Positions 51,344 through 58,499 of a stretch of DNA of 64,000 nt are shown here, one piece after another. The stretch is from an uncultured Kiritimatiellota bacterium. Lineage in GTDB: Bacteria > Verrucomicrobiota > Kiritimatiellia > RFP12 > UBA1067. The stretch is taken from NCBI GenBank assembly GCA_934643865.1, contig CAKUCX010000008.1, forward strand, positions 10,118 to 74,117, written 5' to 3'. The notes below the pieces were generated by a model. That model was not told where the DNA came from, searched no databases, and worked only from the letters and a program-made list of their open reading frames with translations. Both the position numbers and the translations under genes were made by a program. How positions within the stretch are numbered: the stretch's first letter is position 1; every line of letters starts with the position of its first letter.

Positions 51344-52939
51344 CTATTCCGCAATCTCCAGGACGACGTGGGGCGTCGCCGTGGGCGGCGCCTTCTCAAG
51401 TACCGCCCCCGGAATGACGAGCGCCCCCTTCGCGTCGCGCGCGCAGAGCGCCGTCACATCGCGGCGCGTCCCCTCCTCCAGCAGAGACCGCGCCCAGATG
51501 CGCGCGCCGACGGGCACGCCGCCCGTCAGCGTGACCGAGCGGAACGTTCCGAAGAGCCCGAGCGGCCGCCCCGGCTCGAGCGCCGTGTCGAGCGCGACGT
51601 CGGCGGGGCAGACGACGGAACGCCGCCCGTCCAGGACGCGCGGCAGGAACGCAAGCGCCACGGCGCCGTTGGGGTAGCGCGCGCCGCACACGAACGGCCG
51701 GGGGCCGTCCGCGCGGACGGCGGGCAGGGGCAGCCCCCGCGTCACGACGGCGGGCGCGCGCTGGACAACCGTCTTCCGCGCGGCGGCGGCATACCAGGAA
51801 CAGTCGTTCGTCGAATACGTCCAGCGGTCCTCCAGAACCTCCGCGCTCGTGCGCGTCACCGCCTCCGTGCCGTGGCCGAACGGCGCGGCCAGCTTCTGCC
51901 AGGCAAGCGCCGTGTAGACGTCGTTCGTGCGGCGCACGCCGCGCCACCAGTCCGTCGACATCGCGCCCAGGACGTGCCCCAGCCCCACGGCGATGAGCGG
52001 CTCGTCCTCGACGTTGAGGAGGACCGGCAGCTTCGCCGCCTCGGCGATCGGCGAATAGTACGCGCAGCGCTCCAGCGTCGTCACATGGTCGAAGGGGCCG
52101 ATGACGTCGTAGGTGCGGAAGACGTCCGAGGCCGCGAGGACCTCCGCCACCTCCCCGCGCCGACCCTCCCAGAGCGGATCCCCGACGAAGCGGCCCGTCC
52201 CCGTGACGGAGCCCGTCTCCTTGTCAATGGAAAGGCCGTTGAGCGGCCCGCCGGGGAGCCGGCAGTGCTCCAGCCGCAGACCGGGGTAAACGCGGTCGCG
52301 CACCTCGGTGACGAGGCGGCGGAAGGCCGGCTCGCCCGCACCATTGCGGAAGCCCCAGTCGATCTTCCAGTAGTCGACGCCCGCCTCCCGGCAGATCGCC
52401 ATCCGCTCGGCGAGCACGCGGCGCGCCGCCTCGTCCGCGAGCCGCCCCTTCGCCCCCGGCATGTCGCCGTGGACGTGGCAGGGCACCCACACGGCAAGCC
52501 CCAGCCAGCCGCGCGCCTTGACGGCGTCGCTGAACGCCTTCAGGCGCCCGGCCGGCGTCCCGCGAAACGACGGGAAGCGCTTCGCGTCCGGCACAAGCGA
52601 ACCGCGCAGCGAGAGGTCGGGGCCCGCGCTCGCCGTTCCCTCCGGGATGTCCCACCCCGCGTCCACGAGCAGATACAGCCCCGCGCGGACCTGCGGGTAC
52701 ATCACGTTCGCCCAGCCCGTCCCGTCGAACAGGACGCGCTCGTTGAGGTTGTCGCGCTGACTCTGCGTCCCCGCGTCGATCGGGCAGCGGATCTTCCCCG
52801 CCTTGAGGTTGTCCGCCAGCGTCGCGCCCTGCGTCGCCCACGTACACCAGTAGTTGGGAACCGGCCGAAGCTCCGTCGCACCCCCCATCCAAGTTGCCAT
52901 GAACACGGCCACCACAACTGTCATTGCCTTGATTTGCAT
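51344..52939 (-). CDS. Secreted alpha-galactosidase-like glycoside hydrolase (GH27/GH36 clan)
   Basis: This 531-residue protein has a signal peptide (MQIKAMTVVVAVFMATWMGGA) and a TIM barrel of the GH-D clan. WKIDWGF (about 190), preceded by CREAGVDYWK, places the nucleophile Asp as in KxDW. YDVIGPFDHVTT and a C-terminal beta-sandwich follow. Clan members cleave alpha-galactosides or alpha-N-acetylgalactosamine, but the exact family is not certain. The start at 52939 is favoured because the extended -10 lies just 6 nt upstream and the signal peptide begins there. The ATG at 52999 sits inside the inverted repeat and would lie upstream of the promoter. Confidence 0.75.
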   Translation of the reverse strand: MQIKAMTVVVAVFMATWMGGATELRPVPNYWCTWATQGATLADNLKAGKIRCPIDAGTQSQRDNLNERVLFDGTGWANVMYPQVRAGLYLLVDAGWDIPEGTASAGPDLSLRGSLVPDAKRFPSFRGTPAGRLKAFSDAVKARGWLGLAVWVPCHVHGDMPGAKGRLADEAARRVLAERMAICREAGVDYWKIDWGFRNGAGEPAFRRLVTEVRDRVYPGLRLEHCRLPGGPLNGLSIDKETGSVTGTGRFVGDPLWEGRRGEVAEVLAASDVFRTYDVIGPFDHVTTLERCAYYSPIAEAAKLPVLLNVEDEPLIAVGLGHVLGAMSTDWWRGVRRTNDVYTALAWQKLAAPFGHGTEAVTRTSAEVLEDRWTYSTNDCSWYAAAARKTVVQRAPAVVTRGLPLPAVRADGPRPFVCGARYPNGAVALAFLPRVLDGRRSVVCPADVALDTALEPGRPLGLFGTFRSVTLTGGVPVGARIWARSLLEEGTRRDVTALCARDAKGALVIPGAVLEKAPPTATPHVVLEIAE

Positions 52940-52945
52940 GCACGC

Positions 52946-52954
52946 AGTATAGCA
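52946..52954 (-). promoter_or_regulatory. Extended -10 promoter, leaderless alpha-galactosidase-like gene
   Basis: TGCTATACT ends 6 nt before the ATG at 52939, so transcription should start at or next to the A of ATG. No Shine-Dalgarno is possible. Confidence 0.65.
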
Positions 52955-52973
52955 AACCTCTCGCGGCCCGTAC

Positions 52974-53027
52974 ACAGCGAGGCACGGATACAGTGTCATG
53001 CGTCACTGAACAGCGAGGTATGGAAAC
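52974..53027. repeat. Imperfect 18-bp direct repeat
   Basis: ACAGCGAGGCACGGATAC (52974-52991) and ACAGCGAGGTATGGAAAC (53010-53027) match at 15 of 18 bases with a 36-bp period. The second copy overlaps the left arm and loop of the inverted repeat. Confidence 0.6.
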
Positions 53028-53050
53028 TCCGCTGTTCAGTGACGCATGAC
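52995..53050. repeat. Perfect 21-bp inverted repeat with 14-nt loop
   Basis: The left arm 52995-53015 (begins GTCATGCGTCACTG, ends AACAGCG) and the right arm 53030-53050 are exact reverse complements. It lies in the divergent promoter region of the alpha-galactosidase-like and recombinase-like genes, so it cannot terminate either. It could bind a dimeric regulator or recombinase, or be a mobile-element end. Confidence 0.85.
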
Positions 53051-53149
53051 CATTTTCGGGGCATGTTCGGGATATTTTCGCCTGTTGCTTCTCGGGGAAG
53101 TCCCGGCCCCCATAGCGCGGCGGCGGCTCTTGTGGAGGCCAGGGCGGTG

Positions 53150-53158
53150 TGCTATACT
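53150..53158 (+). promoter_or_regulatory. Extended -10 promoter of the recombinase-like gene
   Basis: TGCTATACT, 45 bp before the ATG at 53204. Confidence 0.65.
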
Positions 53159-53203
53159 GGCGTTAATCCGTGTCTTCCAAGGACGCACGGGAAATTGAAA
53201 ACC

Positions 53204-54319
53204 ATGCCCGGAACGACATCTCCAGACACCCGCCCTTCCACGCGGATTCCGTTGACGCGGAGCCAGCTGAAGGCGGTTTTCGACGCCGCACGCCACGACG
53301 CCCTTCTCTACCCGCTTCTCGTCGCAGCCGCCTACACCGGCCTGCGCCTCGGCGATCTCTGCAACCTCAAATGGGCCGCCGTCGATCTTGCGGCGGGGCT
53401 CGTCACCGTTCCCGCCACGACCGCACGCCAGTTCGCCACGCTCCCCATCCTCCCCCCGCTTCGCGCCGTCCTCGAAGAACAGCGCGCCCGTTGCGACACG
53501 TCTCGCGTTTTCGTCTTCCCGGAAGCGGCCCGGCGCTACAACTACAAAAACGGCCATGGCATCCACTCGCTTCGCGGTACCCTTCTCGTCGGGGCGAAGG
53601 TCTTCATCGGCCAGGCTCTCAACGCCCCGCCCCCTTCTGCCCGGCTGGATGCGGCGACATCCCTCCCGTCCCTCCCGGATGTCATGGCCCACATCCAGAA
53701 AGCACGGTTCGCCGCCGCCAAGGCCGCCCGCATGGCCACGACCTACCGCCTGTTCCTGGAAGGCCGCAGCTACGCCCAGATCGCCGCCGTCACGGGACGC
53801 GGCAAAGGACAGTGTTCGGAAGACCTGCACGCCGTCGAAACCCTCGTTGGACGCCGCCTCCGCCCCGGCCGTGTGCGCCATGCACGGAACGCCAGGGCTG
53901 CGGCCGACCTCATCCAGCTGACGCGCCGCGCCTCCGGCGGCGCGTCCCGGCAGACGAGCCTCTACGGCTGGCGCTCCTTCCGCCCGGCGTTCTGCCTTCT
54001 GGCGCTGGAGGCGGGCATCCCCACCGGGACCATCGAGCAGGTCGTCGGCCGGGCGACGATGGCCCAGACCCTCAAGGACCTCCACGACGCAAAGGACGCC
54101 GACACGGCGGGCGGGTTCGCCTCGCGCGCCCTTGCGCTGGCGCGCGACGTGATCACGCCCAAACAGACGGCCCTCGTCAACGCCGTCCTCCACGCGGCGG
54201 GCATCGAGGCCGAGGAAGCCGACCCGAAGCGCGCGCTCTCCCTTCTCGGCACGGCGGTCGTCAACAAGACGCGCGCCCGCATCGCCGCCGCCCTCCGATC
54301 CGCCGGGATCAAGACCTAA
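53204..54319 (+). CDS. Degenerate tyrosine recombinase-like protein with inserted HTH-like segment
   Basis: This 371-residue protein opens directly with a tyrosine-recombinase catalytic fold and lacks the usual N-terminal SAM-like domain. AAYTGLRLGDLCNLKWAAVD (about 47-66) is the box-I Arg region. The expected HxxR-H region reads YGWRSFRPAFCLLALEAGIP (about 262-281) and the GH box reads VVGRAT. The nucleophile region LKDLHDAKD has no Tyr. Thus only the Arg residues remain. Between the halves is an insertion with a helix-turn-helix look, LFLEGRSYAQIAAVTGRGKG (about 182-201). It may act as a DNA-binding regulator rather than a recombinase. It converges with the DUF1275 gene, stops overlapping by 4 bp. 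Confidence 0.65.
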   Translation: MPGTTSPDTRPSTRIPLTRSQLKAVFDAARHDALLYPLLVAAAYTGLRLGDLCNLKWAAVDLAAGLVTVPATTARQFATLPILPPLRAVLEEQRARCDTSRVFVFPEAARRYNYKNGHGIHSLRGTLLVGAKVFIGQALNAPPPSARLDAATSLPSLPDVMAHIQKARFAAAKAARMATTYRLFLEGRSYAQIAAVTGRGKGQCSEDLHAVETLVGRRLRPGRVRHARNARAAADLIQLTRRASGGASRQTSLYGWRSFRPAFCLLALEAGIPTGTIEQVVGRATMAQTLKDLHDAKDADTAGGFASRALALARDVITPKQTALVNAVLHAAGIEAEEADPKRALSLLGTAVVNKTRARIAAALRSAGIKT

Positions 54320-55050
54320 CGGCCAACGCGGCCGCGCCTCACGCGCCTCAGCCACCGCAGCCAGGCGGCCGGGCGGCGGTGGACGAGCAGCGAAACGGCC
54401 GCGAGCGTCAGGGGAACGATTCCAAACGCCGCCGCGCCCGCGCGTTGCAGGAGAAGCGCCCCGGCAACGACGCCCGCGACAAAGCACACGATGACGAGCG
54501 CATAGTGCCGGGCCTTCGCGAGCTCGTTCGGATCTGTCCGGCGCAGCCACAGGTAGGCCGCGTCCGCACCGCTCCGCAGGTTGCCCGTACACATCGTGGA
54601 CGCGAACGGAAGCCCCCGCACCCGGCGGAACGCCTGCACCTGCATGGCGCAGACGAACGAGATCAACGCCGCCACCGCGAAGTCGAAGGGGCCGGCGGGC
54701 ATCCAGACGACGGCGAGCAGCAGCGCGGCCTCAATCCACAAGACGACCTGATGCCACCCGAAGCGGCGGGCGTGCGCGCAGCGCGCGTGGACGGCGTTCG
54801 CGAACATGACCCCGGCCCCGTAGGCGACGACGGCGCAGACGCCATGCGCCGCCCCCCACGCATCGCCCGCCGCCAGCCGAAGGCCGATGATCACCAGATT
54901 GCCGGTGACCGCGTTCGCGAACACGCCGCCCCGGAAGAGGTAGGCGTAGACATCCGTGAACCCGCCCGCCGCGCTGAGCAGGCAGGCCGCCAGCAGCCGC
55001 TCCTCTCGCAACGGCATCTGCGACGCGCCCTGTAAGAGTCTCTTCGCCAT
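54316..55050 (-). CDS. DUF1275 (YoaK-type) membrane protein
   Basis: This 244-residue membrane protein has about six hydrophobic helices and the family's first-block pattern AAGGFTDVYAYLFRGGVFAN then AVTGNLVIIGLRLA. A later block ends STMCTGNLRS. The family occurs across bacteria and its function is not established. The start at 55050 follows the extended -10 by 11 nt, so the mRNA is nearly leaderless. The tail is rich in Arg. Confidence 0.85.
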   Translation of the reverse strand: MAKRLLQGASQMPLREERLLAACLLSAAGGFTDVYAYLFRGGVFANAVTGNLVIIGLRLAAGDAWGAAHGVCAVVAYGAGVMFANAVHARCAHARRFGWHQVVLWIEAALLLAVVWMPAGPFDFAVAALISFVCAMQVQAFRRVRGLPFASTMCTGNLRSGADAAYLWLRRTDPNELAKARHYALVIVCFVAGVVAGALLLQRAGAAAFGIVPLTLAAVSLLVHRRPAAWLRWLRRVRRGRVGR

Positions 55051-55061
55051 GGCCTGGTCAC

Positions 55062-55070
55062 AGTATACCA
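55062..55070 (-). promoter_or_regulatory. Extended -10 promoter of the DUF1275 gene
   Basis: TGGTATACT on the minus strand, ending 11 nt before the ATG at 55050. Confidence 0.65.
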
Positions 55071-55148
55071 TAAGCACCCGCTGCCGGGCATCCGCGTCCG
55101 ACTTGCACCGAGGCCGGTGCGCGCCCATACGGACGGAGACCGCCGCGA

Positions 55149-55203
55149 TTTAACCCAATCCTCACGGAACGCATATCGGCCTCTAACGAAGAAAGCGGAT
55201 ACT
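55149..55203 (+). promoter_or_regulatory. Pho-box promoter of pstCA
   Basis: Five consecutive 11-bp units: TTTAACCCAAT, CCTCACGGAAC, GCATATCGGCC, TCTAACGAAGA, AAGCGGATACT. Units 1, 2 and 4 carry a YYTAAC/YYTCAC half-site; unit 5 ends in the -10 GATACT. The ATG is 8 nt later. Confidence 0.75.
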
Positions 55204-55211
55204 CTGCGGCG

Positions 55212-56062
55212 ATGAACACACATCAGGCCACATCCAGGCTCTCGGTCGACGCGCTCTTCGCGTCCGCCTGCCTTGCCGGCGCGGCGCTGGGGCTCGTCCT
55301 CGCGGCCGCGCTCGTCGCCGAGCTGGGCGCCGCCTCGGCGGACATCTGGCGGGCGGAGAGCCTCCGCTTCCTGTTCTCGTCAAACTGGGACCCGGCGGCG
55401 GCATCGCGAACGCGCTCCTCGGCACGCTCCTCATCACCGGCGGCGCGGCGGCGCTCGCAGTCCCCCCGGCGCTCGCGGCCGGCATCGGGCTTGCCGAGTT
55501 CGGCGCGGACGGGCGCTTCGCCGCGCTCGTGCGCTTCACGGTGAACGCGCTGATGGGCGTGCCGAGCGTCATCGTCGGCCTCTTCGTCTACGGCGTCCTC
55601 GTCGCGACGACGGGGCACTTCTCCGGCTTCGCGGGCTCCGTCGCGCTCGCGATCCTCATGTTCCCGGTCGTCGTGCGCACGACCGAGGACCAGCTCGCGG
55701 GCGTCCCCGTCACGCTGCGCGAGTCGGGCCTCGCCCTCGGCGCGACGCGCACGCGCGTCACGCTCGGCCTCGTCTGCCGCGCGGCAAAGGGCGGGCTTCT
55801 CACGGGCGTCCTCCTCGCCGTCGCGCGCGTCTCGGGCGAGACGGCGCCGCTCCTCTTCACGGCGCTCTACGCGGACGCCTGGCCGACGGGCTACTTCACG
55901 GGGCCGACGCCGTCCGCGCCCGTCTTCATCACGAACGCGACGATGGACTCGCCGTTCGAGGAATTGCACCGCATGGGATGGGGCGCGGCCCTCGTCGTCG
56001 CCGCCGCGATCCTCGCGCTGAACGTCGCCGTCCGCGCGCTCGCGCAGCGCAAGGGCCGGTGA
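55212..56062 (+). pseudogene. Fused, frameshifted pstC'-'pstA remnant (phosphate ABC permeases)
   Basis: The first 61 codons are the N-terminus of PstC: one transmembrane helix, then SLRFLFSSNWDP. At about 55393 the sequence jumps, with a frame change, to PstA from its permease core onward: GGIANALLGTLLITGGAAAL, VNALMGVPSVIVGLFVYGVL and GETAPLLFTAL, to a normal PstA end at 56062. PstC after its first helix and the first part of PstA are missing, roughly 1 kb. The junction lies in GACCCGGCGGC, where both genes could share a few bases. The Pst permease needs both subunits, so this locus cannot make it unless intact copies exist elsewhere. An assembly error is possible. Confidence 0.75.
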
Positions 56063-56130
56063 GGGGCTTCAGCTCCGCCAGGCCCTACGAGAGCCGCCCG
56101 CCGAGGGCATCTGTCCGGGCTGGGCGCGAA

Positions 56131-56185
56131 ATTAACGGAATCCTGACGGAAGGGCCATGCGATCCTAACGAAGAAAGCCCATACT
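56131..56185 (+). promoter_or_regulatory. Pho-box promoter of pstB
   Basis: Units of 11 bp: ATTAACGGAAT, CCTGACGGAAG, GGCCATGCGAT, CCTAACGAAGA, AAGCCCATACT. Spacing is identical to that at pstCA. The pstB ATG follows the -10 CATACT by 8 nt. Confidence 0.78.
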
Positions 56186-56193
56186 GCGCGGCG

Positions 56194-56955
56194 ATGGAAA
56201 AGAAGTACAAGATCGTCGCGAGAAGGCTCTCCTTCTTCTATGGCGCGCATCAGGCGCTCTTCGACAACGACCTCGCCGTCGAGGCGAACAAGATCACGGC
56301 CGTCATCGGCCCGTCGGGCTGCGGCAAGTCCACGCACCTGCGCGTCTACAACCGCATCTACGAGCTGCACCGCAGCCAACGTGCGACGGGCGAAGTCCTC
56401 CTGGACGGAGAGAACGTCCTGGCGCCGGGCGTGGACCTCCTGGAGCTGCGCCGCCGCGTCGGCATGATCTTCCAGAAGCCGACGCCGTTCCCGATGAGCG
56501 TCTTCGACAACGTCGCCTACCCGCTCCGCCTCCACTTCAAGACGAACCGCGGCGAAATCGCCCACCGCGTCGAGGAGGCCCTGCGCGGCGCGGCCCTCTG
56601 GGACGAGGTGAAGGACAAGCTCGCCGAGCCGGGGACGGCGCTCTCCGGCGGCCAGCAGCAGCGGCTCTGCATCGCCCGCGCCCTCGCGGCGGAGCCGGAG
56701 GTCCTGCTCATGGACGAGCCGACGAGCGCCATCGCCCCCGTCGGCACGCTGAAGATCGAGGAGCTGATGGCGCGCCTGCGCGCGCGCTTCACGATCGTCA
56801 TCGTCACGCACAACATGCAGCAGGCCTCGCGCATCTCGGACGTGACCGCCTTCTTCTACAAAGGCCGCATCGTCGAGGTCGGCCCGACCAAGGACATCTT
56901 CACCAATCCCAAGAACAAGCAAACGGAAGACTACGTCTCCGGGAGGTTCGGCTGA
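56194..56955 (+). CDS. pstB: Phosphate ABC transporter ATP-binding protein
   Basis: This 253-residue ABC ATPase is full length and close to the enterobacterial type. It has GPSGCGKSTHLR (Walker A, about 39-50), the Q-loop in VGMIFQKPTPFPMS, the signature ALSGGQQQRLCIARAL and Walker B VLLMDEPTSA. The D-loop reads SAIAP where PstB normally has SALDP, so the D-loop Asp is Ala. VTHNMQQASRISD holds the switch His. It has its own Pho-box promoter and would be leaderless. It is the only undamaged pst gene in the locus. Confidence 0.9.
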   Translation: MEKKYKIVARRLSFFYGAHQALFDNDLAVEANKITAVIGPSGCGKSTHLRVYNRIYELHRSQRATGEVLLDGENVLAPGVDLLELRRRVGMIFQKPTPFPMSVFDNVAYPLRLHFKTNRGEIAHRVEEALRGAALWDEVKDKLAEPGTALSGGQQQRLCIARALAAEPEVLLMDEPTSAIAPVGTLKIEELMARLRARFTIVIVTHNMQQASRISDVTAFFYKGRIVEVGPTKDIFTNPKNKQTEDYVSGRFG

Positions 56956-56956
56956 C

Positions 56957-57331
56957 ATGACCATGAAAATCCACTTCGAGGAAGCCATCGCGGCGCTCAA
57001 GGGCGACCTGCGGGAAAACGCGGAGCGCGCCGAGGCGGCCGTCAAGGCGGCCCTGCGCGCCCTGGAGCGGGAGGACGCGGCGCTCGCGGACGCCGTGCTC
57101 GACGGCGACACGGCCATCGACCTCGCCGAGAACGTGATCGAGGAGAAGTGCCTCGACATCCTCGCGCTCTACCAACCCGTCGCGACCGACCTGCGGCGCG
57201 TCGTGACGATCCTCAAGACGAACGGGCAGATCGAGCGCCTCGGCGACCTCGCGACGAACATCGCCGAGGACGTCATCTACCTGAAGCGCGCCGAGATCGT
57301 GCGGCACGAACAGGGCCCGAACAGGGCCTGA
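56957..57331 (+). CDS. phoU: Internally deleted PhoU (single repeat)
   Basis: PhoU normally has two three-helix repeats, about 215-240 residues, and restrains Pst/PhoR signalling. This protein has 124. It runs through repeat 1 (QPVATDLRRVVTILKT, then GQIERLGDLATNIAE) and then continues as the end of repeat 2 (DVIYLKRAEIVRH), which normally closes the full protein. The join lies in the segment shared by both repeats, GDLATNIAE, as expected from recombination between them. The reading frame is kept. It starts 1 bp after pstB. A functional short PhoU is possible but would be unusual. Confidence 0.75.
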   Translation: MTMKIHFEEAIAALKGDLRENAERAEAAVKAALRALEREDAALADAVLDGDTAIDLAENVIEEKCLDILALYQPVATDLRRVVTILKTNGQIERLGDLATNIAEDVIYLKRAEIVRHEQGPNRA

Positions 57332-57392
57332 CGGCCCGGCGCGCGACGTCCGAACGGGCCCGGCGCGGGCCCTGACATCCCTTCGCCATACT
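57327..57392 (+). promoter_or_regulatory. Pho-box promoter of the DUF2490 gene
   Basis: Six 11-bp units end in TTCGCCATACT. The clear half-sites are CCTGAC at 57327 and 57371, the latter directly one unit before the -10 unit as in the others. The intervening units are degenerate. The leader is 35 nt. Confidence 0.6.
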
Positions 57393-57427
57393 CTGCGCCA
57401 GACAACACCAAGAAAGAAAACACAGCA

Positions 57428-58138
57428 ATGAAAGCACGCAAGATGAAACAAGGGTTCAAGATGGCGCTCGCGGCGGTGGCCGTCGCGGTGGCCGCCCCGG
57501 CCGCCGCCGCCAACAAGCAGGCCTGGTTCAAGCAGACGCTGGAGGGCTCGCTCTTCAAGGAGGGCGATTGGAAGAACCTCCTCTTCAAGGTCGAGCAGGA
57601 GGAGAAGTTCAACGAACATCGGTTCATCGACTCCGAGACGCTCCTCATGCTCGGCTGGAAGATGAACCCCTACTTGAGCGTCTACCTGGGCAACCGCTGG
57701 GTCTACGAGCGCGCGAAGGGGAAGGGCCCGCTCAAGCCCGAGCAGCGGCCGACGCTGGACGTGTGCCTCGCCGCGCCGGAGTTCTGGACGCTCAAGCTCG
57801 ACCTCCGCTCGCGCTTCGAGTACCGCGACAAGCACGCCTCGGACGCCTACATGCGCTATTGCGAGCGCATCCGCCTGCGGACGAGCTGGAGCGTGACGGA
57901 GTTCAAGCTCTCGCCGTTCGCCAGCAACGAGTTCTTCTTCTCGGACAAGACGGGGACGGACTCGTCCGACCTCTTCGACCGGAACCGCGCCCAGGTCGGC
58001 GTCTCGTTCAAGCCGGTCCCCTCCCTCAAAGACCTCTCCTGCAACCTCTACTACATGGTCCAGCACGACATGTCGAACAGGTCCTCGACCTGGACGCCGA
58101 CGAGCGTCTGCGGCCTTGAGTTCACGTACAAGTTCTAG
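57428..58138 (+). CDS. DUF2490-like outer-membrane beta-barrel protein
   Basis: This 236-residue protein has a signal peptide (about 1-28) and alternating beta-strands typical of a small outer-membrane barrel of the DUF2490 type. Motifs are LFKVEQEEKFNEHRFIDSET, LDLRSRFEYRDK and CERIRLRTSWS, and it ends GLEFTYKF with a C-terminal Phe, as outer-membrane proteins do. Under a Pho-box promoter it may serve as a phosphate-starvation-induced porin or barrel; that is inference. AAGAAAG lies upstream. A strong hairpin follows. Confidence 0.72.
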   Translation: MKARKMKQGFKMALAAVAVAVAAPAAAANKQAWFKQTLEGSLFKEGDWKNLLFKVEQEEKFNEHRFIDSETLLMLGWKMNPYLSVYLGNRWVYERAKGKGPLKPEQRPTLDVCLAAPEFWTLKLDLRSRFEYRDKHASDAYMRYCERIRLRTSWSVTEFKLSPFASNEFFFSDKTGTDSSDLFDRNRAQVGVSFKPVPSLKDLSCNLYYMVQHDMSNRSSTWTPTSVCGLEFTYKF

Positions 58139-58164
58139 GCCCAGATTTCAAGCGCCGCCGCTTC

Positions 58165-58196
58165 GCGAGGCCACCTCCTCTACGGGGTGGCCTCGC
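58165..58196 (+). terminator. Intrinsic terminator of the DUF2490 gene
   Basis: GCGAGGCCACC pairs with GGTGGCCTCGC across a 10-nt loop, then CATTCTCAT. The stem is perfect over 11 bp and lies 27 bp after the stop. Confidence 0.65.
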
Positions 58197-58218
58197 CATT
58201 CTCATCGCTCGCTTGACG

Positions 58219-58442
58219 CGCTCAGGATCATCGGCCCGCCGAAGAAACCGCACGACGCCCCTGCCGGGCCTTGCTTTCGCCCCCCGTCCGGCTGCGAAGC
58301 CGCCGCGCCCAGTCCACACCGCCCGGCAGGGGTTGTCCGCAGGCCGCGCGTGCGCCGATGTCGAGCGCGCGAACACCGTTGGCGGCGGTCGCGCGCTCCG
58401 CCGCAAAGGCGAGCCGTAAAAGGAGATGGAAGCCCGCTGAGC
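58219..58442. other. Hairpin-rich intergenic stretch, possible structured RNA
   Basis: No gene is evident here. A 12-bp perfect inverted repeat (58258-58269 with 58321-58332) encloses a GGCT-GCGA-AGCC tetraloop hairpin. A second 10-bp perfect repeat (58363-58372 with 58389-58398) follows. GCTCAG near the left end can pair with CTGAGC near the right end. It could be an RNA, a dispersed repeat or GC-rich chance. Confidence 0.3.
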
Positions 58443-58444
58443 AT

Positions 58445-58499
58445 GTTCACCGAAACCTAACGGAACCTTCGTCCGTTCCTGACCGTCGTTTCCCATACT
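58445..58499 (+). promoter_or_regulatory. Orphan Pho-box promoter (lost pstS)
   Basis: Units of 11 bp: GTTCACCGAAA, CCTAACGGAAC, CTTCGTCCGTT, CCTGACCGTCG, TTTCCCATACT. Half-sites occupy units 1, 2 and 4, as upstream of pstCA and pstB. The leader that follows (TGCGCCGGACAACGCAAG) closely matches that of the DUF2490 gene (TGCGCCAGACAACACCAAG). Confidence 0.72.

Noticed and set aside
52940..52999. Upstream ATG at 52999 for the alpha-galactosidase-like gene
   Set aside because: It lies in the inverted repeat and upstream of the promoter, and it would bury the signal peptide.
52995..53050. The 21-bp inverted repeat as a transcription terminator
   Set aside because: Both neighbouring genes are transcribed away from it and no U-tract follows either arm.
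53036..54592. A 518-codon minus-strand frame over the recombinase-like gene
   Set aside because: It has no motifs and shadow composition. The plus frame matches recombinase blocks and has a promoter.
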